The notes: generated from the sequence alone by a model not told the origin. A DNA stretch of 64,000 nucleotides from Dethiobacter sp. (GCA_018335875.1 JAGXRN010000008.1:1-64000), one strand, 5' to 3'. Counted from the stretch's first letter, positions 27,307-36,244 are shown. Made by a program: numbers and translations.

Positions 27307-28395
27307 ATGACAGAGAGGGTCTACAATTTCAATCCCGGCCCGGCCGTCCTGCCGCTCTCAGTCCTGGAGCAAGCCAGGGACGAGTTCCTTAACTATGCCG
27401 GCACAGGGATGTCTGTAATGGAAATATCACACCGCAGCAAGCAATTTGAAGCTATTGTACATAGTGCAGAAGCCGGGTGCAAGGAACTGCTGGGAGCGGG
27501 GGATGATTTCCGCGTGCTTTTTATCCAGGGTGGAGCCAGCATGCAGTTTAGTATGGTCCCGTTAAATTTTCTGCCTGCTGGCAGGCATGCCGATTACCTG
27601 TTAACGGGCAGCTTTGCAGAAAAAGCGTGGCAGGAAGCACAGAAGCTGGGGCAGGCGCAGGTGGCAGGGAGTACCTGGGGAGAAAACTACAGACGTGTGC
27701 CGGACAAGAAAGAAATTAATTTTAGTGATAATGCGGCCTATGTCCATATTACCACCAACAACACCATTTACGGTACACAGTGGCACAGCCTGCCCGACAC
27801 AGGCAGCGTACCGCTTGTCGCTGATATGTCAAGCGATATCCTTTCCCGTCCAATTGATATAAATAAATTCAGCCTGATTTACGCAGGCGCACAGAAAAAC
27901 CTTGGCCCTTCAGGGGTGACGGTTGTGCTCATACGCAGGGATATGCTGGAAAAGGCGCCCGCACACTTGACAAGCATGCTGCGCTATGACACTTATGCTG
28001 AAAATGACTCCCTGTATAACACACCTCCCACCTTTGGCATATACATGATTATGCTGGTCCTTGACTGGATTGAAGAAAGCGGCGGCCTGGCGGCAATGGA
28101 AAAGCATAATACAGAAAAAGCGGGCTATATTTACGACGCCATCGACAACAGCAACGGCTTCTACAGCGGGCATGCGGAAAAAGGGAGCCGCTCGCTGATG
28201 AATATTACCTTCCGCCTGGCAAGGGAGGAACTTGAGAAACAGTTTCTGGCGGAAGCAGCAACTTATCGTCTGTCAGGCCTCAAAGGCCACCGCTCGGTGG
28301 GGGGCATGCGCGCCTCGGTCTATAACGCCATGAGCAAGACAGGCTGCGCAGAACTGGCAGATTTTATGGAAAGCTTCCGCAAAAAGAACAGCTGA
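27307..28395 (+). CDS. serC: Phosphoserine aminotransferase
   Basis: A 362-residue class V PLP aminotransferase that makes phosphoserine from phosphohydroxypyruvate and glutamate. The start YNFNPGPAVLP, the GTGMSVMEISHRS segment and the PLP lysine K197 in IYAGAQKNLGPSG are diagnostic. It is 34 bases ahead of an aspartate-type aminotransferase gene on the same strand. serA and serB are not in the window. Confidence 0.96.
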   Translation: MTERVYNFNPGPAVLPLSVLEQARDEFLNYAGTGMSVMEISHRSKQFEAIVHSAEAGCKELLGAGDDFRVLFIQGGASMQFSMVPLNFLPAGRHADYLLTGSFAEKAWQEAQKLGQAQVAGSTWGENYRRVPDKKEINFSDNAAYVHITTNNTIYGTQWHSLPDTGSVPLVADMSSDILSRPIDINKFSLIYAGAQKNLGPSGVTVVLIRRDMLEKAPAHLTSMLRYDTYAENDSLYNTPPTFGIYMIMLVLDWIEESGGLAAMEKHNTEKAGYIYDAIDNSNGFYSGHAEKGSRSLMNITFRLAREELEKQFLAEAATYRLSGLKGHRSVGGMRASVYNAMSKTGCAELADFMESFRKKNS

Positions 28396-28429
28396 AGTAC
28401 TACAACCGCAAAGAAAGGCAGTGAAAAAG

Positions 28430-29620
28430 ATGTTTGCAAAAAAAGCCCTGTCTATCAGCCCTTCACCGACACTTGCCATTGACGCTCTGGCTAAAAAGAT
28501 GAAAAGTGAAGGGGTCGACGTGGTGGGATTCGGCGCAGGTGAGCCTGACTTTGACACCCCTGAACACATCAGGGACGCAGGCATCAGGGCTATTACCGAC
28601 GGCTATACAAAGTACACGCCGGCGGCAGGCTCCCTGGAACTGCAGCAGGCAATCTGCAAAAAACTCAAAACCGATAACGGCCTTGATTACAGCCCGGCAG
28701 AAATTGTTATCAGCAATGGGGCAAAGCATTCACTGACAAACATCTTTGCCGCCATCTTAGACCCCGGCGATGAGGTTATCGTCCCGGCGCCGTATTGGGT
28801 AAGCTACCCGGAAATGGTAAAGCTCAACGACGGTGTGCCGGTAGTGCTGCCCACAAGGGCGGAAAACAGGTTTAAGGCCACAGTAAAAGAGCTGACGTCC
28901 GCTTTGACAGTGAAGACAAAGGCAGTAGTGCTGAACAGCCCCAGCAACCCCACCGGCCAGGTTTATTCAGGGGAAGAACTGCAGGCCGTAGCACGCTTCG
29001 CTGTAGAGAACAATCTTTTTGTTGTCTCCGACGAAATCTATGAAAAACTCATTTATGGCGAAATCAGGCATATCAGCATCGCCTCCCTGGGCGAAGAAAT
29101 AAAAAAGATGACCATTGTGGTCAACGGTGTCTCTAAGACATATGCCATGACAGGCTGGCGCATCGGGTATACTGCCTGCGATGCGGGACTGGCCAAGATT
29201 ATGGGAAACATACAAAGCCATGCTACTTCAAACCCCAACTCAATGGCCCAGAAAGCTGCGCTTGCCGCGCTTGAGGGGTCCCAGGAGTGCGTTCAAACAA
29301 TGCGGGAAGCATTTGCCGCGCGCCGCGACTTCATGGTGAAGAGGATTGGAGATCTCGCGGGGTTATATTGTATTGAGCCTGAAGGTGCTTTTTACGTTTT
29401 GCTTGGTGTGAATAAAACTTTCGGCCGTTCATACCGGGGTACAGTGCTTAAGAACTGTGACGATTTTGCCTCGGCGCTGCTTGAAAACAGCCAGGTGGCG
29501 GTAGTACCGGGCAGCGGCTTTGGCGCCCCGGACTTTGTACGTCTGTCCTATGCTGTATCCATGGAGCATATCAGCAAAGGCCTTGACCGTATTGAAACCT
29601 TTGTTAAAGAACTGAGATAG
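28430..29620 (+). CDS. Aspartate-type class I aminotransferase
   Basis: A 396-residue fold-type I PLP aminotransferase. The start ALSISPSPTLAIDALAKKMK, the NSPSNPTGQVY loop, the lysine in VNGVSKTYAMTGWRIGY and the C-terminal arginine region FGAPDFVRLSYA match the AspAT subgroup. The ATG at 28430 is preferred over a GTG at 28421 since AAAGG lies 12 and 3 bases before them respectively. Aspartate is the likely substrate, but other amino acids are possible. It is cotranscribed with serC. Confidence 0.9.
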   Translation: MFAKKALSISPSPTLAIDALAKKMKSEGVDVVGFGAGEPDFDTPEHIRDAGIRAITDGYTKYTPAAGSLELQQAICKKLKTDNGLDYSPAEIVISNGAKHSLTNIFAAILDPGDEVIVPAPYWVSYPEMVKLNDGVPVVLPTRAENRFKATVKELTSALTVKTKAVVLNSPSNPTGQVYSGEELQAVARFAVENNLFVVSDEIYEKLIYGEIRHISIASLGEEIKKMTIVVNGVSKTYAMTGWRIGYTACDAGLAKIMGNIQSHATSNPNSMAQKAALAALEGSQECVQTMREAFAARRDFMVKRIGDLAGLYCIEPEGAFYVLLGVNKTFGRSYRGTVLKNCDDFASALLENSQVAVVPGSGFGAPDFVRLSYAVSMEHISKGLDRIETFVKELR

Positions 29621-29632
29621 CTGCAAACTCAT

Positions 29633-29668
29633 AAAAGCGGGGGCAGATTGAGCTGCCCGCTTTTTTTT
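29633..29668 (+). terminator. serC-aminotransferase terminator
   Basis: AAAAGCGGG plus GCAG pairs with CTGC plus CCGCTTTT around ATTGAG, followed by TTTT. Confidence 0.85.
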
Positions 29669-29673
29669 ATTGC

Positions 29674-29738
29674 TGCTTGCAAATGTTAAATCTGACCCCG
29701 AATCTCAAATGTTCGAATGTTCGGACCTGACCCCGAGT
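29674..29738 (-). repeat. REP-like tandem motif overlapping the thiI 3' end
   Basis: On the minus strand TCGGGGTCAGGTCCGAACAT is followed 35 bases later by TCGGGGTCAGATTTAACATT. The two blocks resemble the GGGGTCAG-containing short repeats I know from genomes with IS200/REP-associated transposases. They encode the final 18 codons and stop of thiI. Confidence 0.6.
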
Positions 29739-30858
29739 CGACGAGTGCTTCTATATCGAGAGCGGCTTCGGCTGCTTCTACTTCAGCCAGGCGCGGCCTG
29801 GTCACCGGAAATTCTGGCAGGAAGACTGTGCAGCAGTCCTCGTAGGGCCTGATGGAAATGGGATAGGTATCGATGCGGCGCGAAATCTCTACTATTTCGG
29901 CCTTGTCCATACCGATCACGGGACGCAGTATCGGCAGGTCTGTGACGCGCCCGATGACGCTGATGCTTTCCATGGTCTGGCTGGCCACCTGCCCCAGGCT
30001 TTCCCCGGTAAAAATAGCCTGTGCGCCGCGCTCTGCAGCAAGCCGCGCGGCAATGCGGAGCATCATCCTGCGCATGAGAGTGACCTGCAGCTTGTCAGGG
30101 CATTTCTGCCGCAGTTCCTTTTGAATTTCTGTAAAGTGGGACACATGCAGGCGTGTGGCGCCATTATAAGCGGCCAGCACACGACAGAGGTCCACCACCT
30201 TTTCTTCCGCCCGCTCACTGGTGAAGGGAAAGCTGTGAAAGTAAAGCGCTTCAAGCTTAACGCCGCGCTTCATTGCCATCCAGCCTGCCACCGGGCTGTC
30301 GATGCCTCCGGAGAGCAAAAGCAGCCCTTTTCCTGTCACACCCACAGGCAGGCCGCCGGGGCCGGGAATTTTTTGTGTGAATATGTATGCTTCATGCTCC
30401 CTGATTTCCACTTCAAGCAGCAGGTCCGGTTCGTGCACGTCCACCGTGAGGCTGGGCAGGTTTGTCAGGAGGTGGGCGCCCACTTCGGCGCTCATCAGAG
30501 GCGAAGCGAGCGGAAAGCGCTTATTGGCTCGTTTTGTCTGCACTTTAAACGTCAACCCTGCCCTGGCAATCTTGCTAAACTCGCGCAGAGCCACATCCAT
30601 GATGGAATCCATGTCCAGTTCCGCCTCAACCACCGGACTGATGGAGACAATACCAAAAACCCTGCTTAGCCTGGTAATTGCATCGTCAAGCAATTTATCC
30701 GGAACTTCCACAAAATTTCGGCTGCGTGTCTGTTCCACGCGGCAGCCAGACAGGCCGCGCAGAGCTTTTTTAATATTTGAGGTGAGCGCATTCTCAAAAT
30801 ACCTGCGGTTTTTTCCCTTGAGGGCAATTTCGCCGAAGCGTGTTAACAGCCTTGCCAT
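29686..30858 (-). CDS. thiI: tRNA 4-thiouridine synthase ThiI
   Basis: A 390-residue protein: N-terminal ferredoxin-like plus THUMP domain (about 1-165), then a PP-loop ATPase (LLLLSGGIDSPVAGWMAMKRG). The C-terminal rhodanese domain of E. coli ThiI is absent, as usual in Gram-positives, where an adjacent NifS-type desulfurase hands over sulfur; such a gene lies immediately upstream. The ATG at 30858 follows GGAGG. The last residues (SGSGPNIRTFEIRGQI) are encoded by a REP-like repeat and look unlike the normal tail. Confidence 0.93.
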   Translation of the reverse strand: MARLLTRFGEIALKGKNRRYFENALTSNIKKALRGLSGCRVEQTRSRNFVEVPDKLLDDAITRLSRVFGIVSISPVVEAELDMDSIMDVALREFSKIARAGLTFKVQTKRANKRFPLASPLMSAEVGAHLLTNLPSLTVDVHEPDLLLEVEIREHEAYIFTQKIPGPGGLPVGVTGKGLLLLSGGIDSPVAGWMAMKRGVKLEALYFHSFPFTSERAEEKVVDLCRVLAAYNGATRLHVSHFTEIQKELRQKCPDKLQVTLMRRMMLRIAARLAAERGAQAIFTGESLGQVASQTMESISVIGRVTDLPILRPVIGMDKAEIVEISRRIDTYPISIRPYEDCCTVFLPEFPVTRPRLAEVEAAEAALDIEALVDSGSGPNIRTFEIRGQI

Positions 30859-30862
30859 TTTT

Positions 30863-32023
30863 TCACCTCCGCCCAAGCACGCGCAAATCGGACACAGCCT
30901 GGCGCAGCCTTTCCAGAGTGATATCTATTTCTTGCATGGTATTGTATGGTGAAAAGCTGAAGCGAAGCGATGATTCAACTGAAGCGGCTGTCCTGCCCAT
31001 GCCCATCAGCACATGGCTGGGGTCGGGACGGTGCGAGTGGCAGGCTGAACCTGTTGATATGTAGATGCCCTGCTCACCCAGGGTGTGGACAAGGACTTCA
31101 CCTTTTATCCCCTCCACTGTCAGATTGAGAATATGCGGCGCAGCGTCAGCCGGCCCGTTGCAGGATGTACCCGGGATTGTGTCAAGGATGCCTTCCAGCA
31201 GCGCACAGCGCAGCGAGGCCATAATTTTCATGTGTTCTTCACGACCCTTAAGCGCCAGGCGGGCAGCCTCGGCAAAGCCGGCAATGCCTGCTGTGTTTTC
31301 GGTGCCCTGCCTGACTCCCTTTTCCTGGCCGCCGCCATGCAGCAGGAAGTCCAGGGCGACACCCTCACGGCAGTAAAGGGCACCCGCACCTTTGGGCCCG
31401 TGAATCTTGTGGGCTGATAACGAGACCAGGTCAGCCTGCCACCTGGCAGGCGCAACAGGCAGCTTGCCAAAAGATTGGACGGCATCCACGTGGAAGATAA
31501 TACGCCTGTCTTTCTCTTTTAACAGGCGGCCTATTTCCTCTACCGGCTGAACGGAACCCACCTCGTTGTTTACGTGCATGATGCTGACAAGTATGGTGTC
31601 GGGGCGCAGTGCAGCCGCCACCTGTGCCGCATCCACCATGCCGCGTGCATCCACGGGCAGGAAAGTAATATCAAAACCCTCCGCTTCAAGGGCGCCTGCG
31701 GCATAAAGCACTGATGGATGTTCAATGGCGGTGGTGACAATGTGGACCCCGCGCCGCCGCCTGCGCCGGGCTGCCCCTTTAACCGCCAGATTGTTGGCTT
31801 CAGTCCCGCCGGAGGTGAAATAGATTTCGCTTGCTTTCACTGACAGCGCCGCGGCCAGCAGGCGGCGCGCCTCGCTCAGGCCCCTCTCAGCGGCAAGCCC
31901 TTTGCTGTGCAGGGAAGAAGGGTTGCCAAAGTTCCCGGTAAGCACAGTGGTCATCACTGCAGCCACCTGCGGCAGCACCCTGGTGGTTGCGCTGTTGTCA
32001 AGATATATCTCCTGTTTGACCAT
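30863..32023 (-). CDS. Cysteine desulfurase, NifS/NifZ type
   Basis: A 386-residue class V PLP enzyme that removes sulfur from cysteine. The start IYLDNSATTRVLPQV, the PLP lysine in LSAHKIHGPKGAGALY and the catalytic cysteine in ISTGSACHSHRPDPSHVL are present. It ends 4 bases before thiI, so delivering sulfur to ThiI is the most likely role. It also follows the AOR gene by 29 bases. Confidence 0.94.
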   Translation of the reverse strand: MVKQEIYLDNSATTRVLPQVAAVMTTVLTGNFGNPSSLHSKGLAAERGLSEARRLLAAALSVKASEIYFTSGGTEANNLAVKGAARRRRRRGVHIVTTAIEHPSVLYAAGALEAEGFDITFLPVDARGMVDAAQVAAALRPDTILVSIMHVNNEVGSVQPVEEIGRLLKEKDRRIIFHVDAVQSFGKLPVAPARWQADLVSLSAHKIHGPKGAGALYCREGVALDFLLHGGGQEKGVRQGTENTAGIAGFAEAARLALKGREEHMKIMASLRCALLEGILDTIPGTSCNGPADAAPHILNLTVEGIKGEVLVHTLGEQGIYISTGSACHSHRPDPSHVLMGMGRTAASVESSLRFSFSPYNTMQEIDITLERLRQAVSDLRVLGRR

Positions 32024-32052
32024 TTTTTCCTCCAGTATCTTTATAGCTAATC

Positions 32053-33906
32053 TTAACTTTTCCAGCCGCGGGCCTTAAAATACCCGCTGATATTTTCCGC
32101 AACCTCCGTGCGGGAGAGCGGCTGCACTGTTTTTCCCTCCCTGCCGGGCAGGCTCTGTTCATAAAAACGGTCCGGGTAGACATAGTCGGACTCATTTTCC
32201 CCTTCGCGCACATTAAACGCGTGCTGCAGGTTCCAGATGGCCGCCGCGGAGGCATAGACACTCTCTGCGTCATAGCTCTCCCCGGTAACCGCCTGCAGCG
32301 CCCTGGCATAGAAATCCGGCCCCAGGGAGCGCAGCACAGGGGGACGGATGCACATCCCAACGGAGTTGACGATTGTGATGAGGTTTTCGGCGTAGCAGGC
32401 CATGCGAGGCAGGTTGACGCCTCGGGGCGGGCCGCCGAATATTTCTTCTTTAAGACGCGGCGGCATATCAAGTTTTTCGATCTGCGCCGGGTCTACACCA
32501 AGGGGTTCTGTCTTGTAGTCCTGCATTCCCTGCAGCAAAGCTTCCACCGGGGAGCGTGTGCGCAGGCTGTCACCGCCGCGGGTATTGGTGAGATAGCCGA
32601 AAGTAAAAGTGTCGCACTTGGCACGCGGGTCTTTGACCGGAATTTCTACCCCCTTGACGTGCATGGCCAGTTTTTGCGCACCGGGTATGACAGCAGAGGC
32701 ATGTTTTACTCCCTCGGCAAGCAGGCAGCCAATCCCCCGGCGCTTGGCAATCAGCAGCAGAAGCTGTGAAATGGAGTCATAGTTTCCCCACTGCGGCGCA
32801 AAGCCTATCTCTTCCGCACTAATCAGCCCGCAGTTAAAAGCCTCAATCAGAAAAGCCACACTGCCTGCGGCGGAAATAACGTCCATACCGTAGTGATTGC
32901 AGATATCGACGCAGCGGAAAATCTCAGGTATGGAAACCAGGTCCAGCTTGGCGCCAAACTCCATGACAAAAGTTACTTCAAGCCCCCTTGTGGCAAGTCC
33001 CTGGTGCGGCCCTTCTTCTTTCACCTTTGACCAGTGCGCGCAGGCGATGGGGCAGGCGAAACAGGCCACGTCCCTTTCCTTGTAGCGGGACTCAAAGGCT
33101 TTGCGGCCGCGGGTTTTCTCCCAGTCAGGGTAGGAGCCAACAGTGAAATTGCGTCCCGGCAGGGAACTCATGACATCGAAGGGGTCAGCCGCCACCATGC
33201 TGCCGTAGCGCTTCATAAAGCCGTAACTCGGCTCAGCTTTGACTCTGTCAAAGGCTTCTTTTCTAATCTTCTGGAAAGCACCCCTGTCGGCCACATCAAC
33301 GCTGCCGCTGCCGCGCACAGCCACAGCTTTTACATTTTTGCTCCCCATAACAGCGCCAAGGCCCGTGCGGCCAAAAGAGGCAAAGTAGTCATTCTGGATA
33401 GAAGCAAAACGGACCTGATTCTCACCGGCAGGGCCGATGGCCAGCACGCTGAAATCATGCCCCAGCTGCTCTTTGATGCTGTCGGTTGCCTCCCACACAG
33501 TGAGCCCCCAGAGGCCCTCAGCGTTTTCCAGGCGTGCACCGGAGTCGTCAATGACAAGCATGACAGGAGAAGGCGCCCTGCCAAGCAAGGCAAGGTAAGA
33601 ATACCCGGCAAAGCGCAGGCTTGGGCCAAAAGAGCCGCCGCTGTTGGCACTGCCAAAACGGCCGGAAAGCGGAGACTTGGCAGTGGCCTCTGTGCGGCAG
33701 GCGGTGGGAATCATGGTGCCCACAAGGGCCCCTACGCCAAAGATAAGGGCATTCTGCGGCGCAAGCGCATCAGTTCCCGGCGGTACAAGCTCATAAAGCA
33801 GGTGTGTATTGACACCGACGCCGCCCAGGCTGCTCTTCTCGAGGGGAGTTATATCCACATTTTGCAGTTCGCCGCTGTCCAGAAGGGCTTTAAGCAGTAC
33901 AGCCAT
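32053..33906 (-). CDS. Aldehyde:ferredoxin oxidoreductase family protein
   Basis: A 617-residue tungsten- or molybdenum-bispterin oxidoreductase of the AOR superfamily. SLGGVGVNTHLLYELVPPG (26-44) begins the pterin domain; the [4Fe-4S] cysteines C282, C285 and C289 (ACFACPIACAHW) are present, with a fourth probably in SVGMCIRPP near the C-terminus. TRGGDSLRTRSP matches the conserved RGGDH region except that the His is Ser. The substrate is unknown. The ATG at 33906 overlaps the upstream Fe-S gene by 17 bases, suggesting a two-subunit enzyme. Confidence 0.88.
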   Translation of the reverse strand: MAVLLKALLDSGELQNVDITPLEKSSLGGVGVNTHLLYELVPPGTDALAPQNALIFGVGALVGTMIPTACRTEATAKSPLSGRFGSANSGGSFGPSLRFAGYSYLALLGRAPSPVMLVIDDSGARLENAEGLWGLTVWEATDSIKEQLGHDFSVLAIGPAGENQVRFASIQNDYFASFGRTGLGAVMGSKNVKAVAVRGSGSVDVADRGAFQKIRKEAFDRVKAEPSYGFMKRYGSMVAADPFDVMSSLPGRNFTVGSYPDWEKTRGRKAFESRYKERDVACFACPIACAHWSKVKEEGPHQGLATRGLEVTFVMEFGAKLDLVSIPEIFRCVDICNHYGMDVISAAGSVAFLIEAFNCGLISAEEIGFAPQWGNYDSISQLLLLIAKRRGIGCLLAEGVKHASAVIPGAQKLAMHVKGVEIPVKDPRAKCDTFTFGYLTNTRGGDSLRTRSPVEALLQGMQDYKTEPLGVDPAQIEKLDMPPRLKEEIFGGPPRGVNLPRMACYAENLITIVNSVGMCIRPPVLRSLGPDFYARALQAVTGESYDAESVYASAAAIWNLQHAFNVREGENESDYVYPDRFYEQSLPGREGKTVQPLSRTEVAENISGYFKARGWKS

Positions 33907-34171
33907 TGCTGCGACCCCCCTCCTGCATGTTTTCCGCTTCAACCGCCTGCAGAGCGCCGCTGGGGCAGAAACTGACACACGACAGGCAGCGCCTGCATTT
34001 TTCCGTGTCCAGTAATATGCGGCACGCGAAGTTTTTTTCGTTTACATCAACGCGGATAAAGGAATTGCGCGGGTTGTGAGTCTTTGTATTCACCCACGAG
34101 CAGGCCAGCATGCAAATCCTGCACCCGGTGCATTTTACGGCGTCACAGCTGATTTGCGGTCTGTCGGCCAT
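33890..34171 (-). CDS. Two-cluster 4Fe-4S electron-transfer subunit
   Basis: A 93-residue protein with CTGCRICMLAC (about 14-24) and CRRCLSCVSFC (about 59-69), each a CxxCxxCxxxC motif for a [4Fe-4S] cluster. It immediately precedes the AOR gene and overlaps it, like the small subunits paired with AOR-family enzymes (compare YdhY/YdhV). The second of two adjacent ATGs is favoured by the spacing from GGGGGAG. Confidence 0.88.
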   Translation of the reverse strand: MADRPQISCDAVKCTGCRICMLACSWVNTKTHNPRNSFIRVDVNEKNFACRILLDTEKCRRCLSCVSFCPSGALQAVEAENMQEGGRSNGCTA

Positions 34172-34174
34172 CAT

Positions 34175-34459
34175 TACTCCCCCTTTGCCCTGATTCTTAT
34201 GCGCACAGTAGATACTTGCTGGAATCTTCTACAGACAGCAGCGTTTTACCTGCTTTGTTTTCACTCTGGTGAAACTGAATCCGCGAGGCCCGCAAAGCCG
34301 CCAGCTACAGGAAGGGGAAGAAGAATCATTAAAAGATTGGCCCGCAAATAAAAGAATCACTCACCCCAATGGGGGTCAGTGAAACATCTGCTCAGGTAAT
34401 TTGCGGTTTTTGGAACAATGAAAGCTGCCACAGGCGGAAAATGAGAGTCTATCAAAAGA
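34175..34459. other. Gene-free stretch between the Fe-S operon and the SASP gene
   Basis: It should hold the promoter of the 4Fe-4S/AOR operon, but no convincing -35/-10 pair was found. An imperfect hairpin (TCACTCACCCC with GGGGGTCAGTGA) lies near 34355-34380. Short frames here have no recognisable content. Confidence 0.5.
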
Positions 34460-34483
34460 GGCAGAAGAAAAATTTCTTCTGCC
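34460..34483 (-). terminator. SASP gene terminator
   Basis: Perfect 11-bp stem GGCAGAAGAAA (34460-34470) with TTTCTTCTGCC (34473-34483), followed on the minus strand by TCTTTTG. Confidence 0.8.
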
Positions 34484-34495
34484 ATCATATGTTTA

Positions 34496-34708
34496 TTACT
34501 GACCCGAAAGTTGTCTTTCGGCTTGCTCAATCATGCGCTTTACCATGGTACCGCCAACATAACCATTCTGGCGGGAGGTCAGATTGCCTTTGTCACCATT
34601 ATAGTCAAGCCCCAATTCACTGGCTATTTCGAGTTTAAAACGGTTCAAGGCTTGTTCGGCACCACTGACCAAAACACGGTTCCTACCAGTTTGATTTGTG
34701 TTTGCCAC
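34496..34708 (-). CDS. Alpha/beta-type small acid-soluble spore protein
   Basis: A 70-residue SASP that coats and protects spore DNA. The two conserved segments are intact: EIASELGLDYNGDKG, including the GPR cleavage context, and LTSRQNGYVGGTMVKRMIEQAE. The start is a GTG at 34708 after GGAGGTG; the longer frame reads through that SD. A sigma-G promoter is expected, but none could be convincingly fitted upstream. Confidence 0.95.
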   Translation of the reverse strand: MANTNQTGRNRVLVSGAEQALNRFKLEIASELGLDYNGDKGNLTSRQNGYVGGTMVKRMIEQAERQLSGQ

Positions 34709-34982
34709 AAGTTTCACCTCCCTAATCATAGTGTTTATAGTTTTTCTCTCTCCATCACAAATATGCTGGAATTTTTTTTCTCTTTACCCCCCATTAATAT
34801 CGGCCTTAAAGTTTAGCTGCGTATCAAGTTAATAAAGGCGGAAAAAATTCAGTTTTTTTAAAGCGTAGACAGTAACTACAGAATAGATCACAAAACTGAA
34901 AAATATGGCAATCATAAAACAATGCACCGATTAAAGGGCATGAATGAAACCGCTCCCTGCCTTGTTGCTTGTGGTGGGAAAG

Positions 34983-35106
34983 CAAGAAAAACGCTTCGCG
35001 CTTTTTAACAGAGGTCGCGTTTTTCTTGTCCGCTAGGGGCTGCCGCCCCTTCGGCGGATCTGTGGGCCCTGAGCACCCCGCAAGATTAAGGGGGAGTCCC
35101 CCTTAA
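34983..35106 (+). repeat. About 101-bp structured repeat, copy 2, with adjoining hairpin
   Basis: Bases 34983-35083 match the reverse complement of 1-101. It begins with the CAAGAAAAACGC/GCGTTTTTCTTG inverted repeat. A further perfect hairpin, TTAAGGGGG/CCCCCTTAA, lies at 35086-35106; whether this belongs to the repeat cannot be tested because copy 1 ends at the window edge. Confidence 0.85.
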
Positions 35107-35142
35107 CAACCCCCGTCGTCAAGGAAAGAGAGTTAAAAGGTA

Positions 35143-35151
35143 TGATATAAT
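35143..35151 (+). promoter_or_regulatory. Orphan extended -10 promoter pointing into repeat copy 3
   Basis: TGATATAAT on the plus strand, very like the PBP promoter at 20161-20169, has no plus-strand gene downstream; transcription from it would run into the hairpin element and then antisense to panB. Confidence 0.35.
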
Positions 35152-35190
35152 TTGCTTGACGACAAGAAAGACATCCTATAAGGATGCCTC

Positions 35191-35331
35191 AGATTGTTGA
35201 GAAACCCCAGGCTGTTCAAAAACGAGCAGGACGCGAAGCAAGGAACCCCGGCACCGCAGGCGTATATGCAATACGTTGAGGATGCCGGGGTTTCGCAGCG
35301 ACAAAGTAATGTGAAGTTTTTCAACAGCCTG
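35191..35331. repeat. Modular hairpin element, copy 3 (shortest form)
   Basis: Outer arms CAGGCTGTTCAAAAAC (35208-35223) and GTTTTTCAACAGCCTG (35316-35331) pair with one mismatch; inner arms AACCCCGGCA (35244-35253) and TGCCGGGGTT (35283-35292) pair perfectly. It lacks the 104-bp module of the other copies. Flanks AGGATGCCTC and AGGATCCTTC are similar (8 of 10), possibly a decayed target duplication. It sits in what looks like the panB terminator. Confidence 0.85.
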
Positions 35332-35371
35332 AGGATCCTTCAGCGGAAGAATCCTTTTGCTGCTTGCAAGA

Positions 35372-36244
35372 CTACAGGCCCAGTGCTTTTTTAACTTTGG
35401 CCAGTTCTGCTTCGTCAATCTTGTAGCAGTGTTTGGCTTCAGGGAATAGTGACTGCTCCACTTCTTCCTTGTACCTGGTAAGGGCTTCTTCAATAATTTT
35501 TCCTACATTGGCATACTGTTTGACGAACTTTGCTATGTGGCCGTCATAAAAACCGCAGAGGTCGTTGACTATTAAAACCTGGCCGTCACAATACTTGCCT
35601 GCCCCGATGCCAAGAATAGGCACTTTTGCTCTTTCAGTGATAATCTGGGCTATTTCAGCTGGGATGGCCTCAAGCAGGATGGCAAAACAGCCTGCATCTT
35701 CCAAGGCCTTGGCGTCGTTTACCAGTTTGACCGCAGCGTCGACGTCCCTGCCCTGGGCTTTAAAGCCTCCCAGCATGGAAGCCGATTGGGGCGTCAAGCC
35801 CAAATGGCCCATTACAGGGATACCGGCTCTTGTAATTGCCCTGATTGTATCACACATCTCAGAGCCGCCTTCAAGCTTGATGCCGTCCACTCCGGTTCCC
35901 TGCACCAGTCTGCCGGCATTTTCCACAGCCTTTTCAATTGAAACCTGGTATGTCATATAGGGCATATCGCCGATAACAAAACAATTGGGGGCGCCTTTTC
36001 TTACGGCCTTGGCGTGATTTATCATTATGTCCAGGGTTACCGGCAGCGTGCTGTCAAAGCCATAGACACACATGCCCAGGGAGTCACCGACCAGAATTAA
36101 GTCAACCCCGACACGGTCTTCTATTACTGCCGTCTGATAGTCATAAGCTGTCAGATAGGTGATTTTTTCTCCTTTGGCCTTTTTTTCATTAAGAGTATGA
36201 ATGGTAACCTTTTTTCTTTTTGCTTCCTGTGGCTGAGTGCTCAT
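35372..36244 (-). CDS. panB: Ketopantoate hydroxymethyltransferase
   Basis: A 290-residue TIM-barrel enzyme that adds a hydroxymethyl group from methylene-THF to 2-ketoisovalerate. VGDSLGMCVYGFDSTLPVT, GDMPYMTYQ, KLEGG and GHLGLTPQ carry the Mg and catalytic residues in family order. It is the last gene of the minus-strand cluster that starts with panE. panC and panD are not present nearby. Confidence 0.96.
   Translation of the reverse strand: MSTQPQEAKRKKVTIHTLNEKKAKGEKITYLTAYDYQTAVIEDRVGVDLILVGDSLGMCVYGFDSTLPVTLDIMINHAKAVRKGAPNCFVIGDMPYMTYQVSIEKAVENAGRLVQGTGVDGIKLEGGSEMCDTIRAITRAGIPVMGHLGLTPQSASMLGGFKAQGRDVDAAVKLVNDAKALEDAGCFAILLEAIPAEIAQIITERAKVPILGIGAGKYCDGQVLIVNDLCGFYDGHIAKFVKQYANVGKIIEEALTRYKEEVEQSLFPEAKHCYKIDEAELAKVKKALGL

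Noticed and set aside
33034-33975. 313-codon plus-strand open frame opposite the AOR gene
   Set aside because: Antisense shadow; the AOR frame carries clear pterin and Fe-S motifs, this one none.
34709-34800. Sigma-G promoter of the SASP gene
   Set aside because: A GCATA string is present on the minus strand, but no -10 matching the sigma-G consensus lies at the proper 17-18 base spacing, so none was annotated.
34983-35331. CRISPR array
   Set aside because: The two repeat types here are long single copies, without regularly spaced short direct repeats or cas genes.
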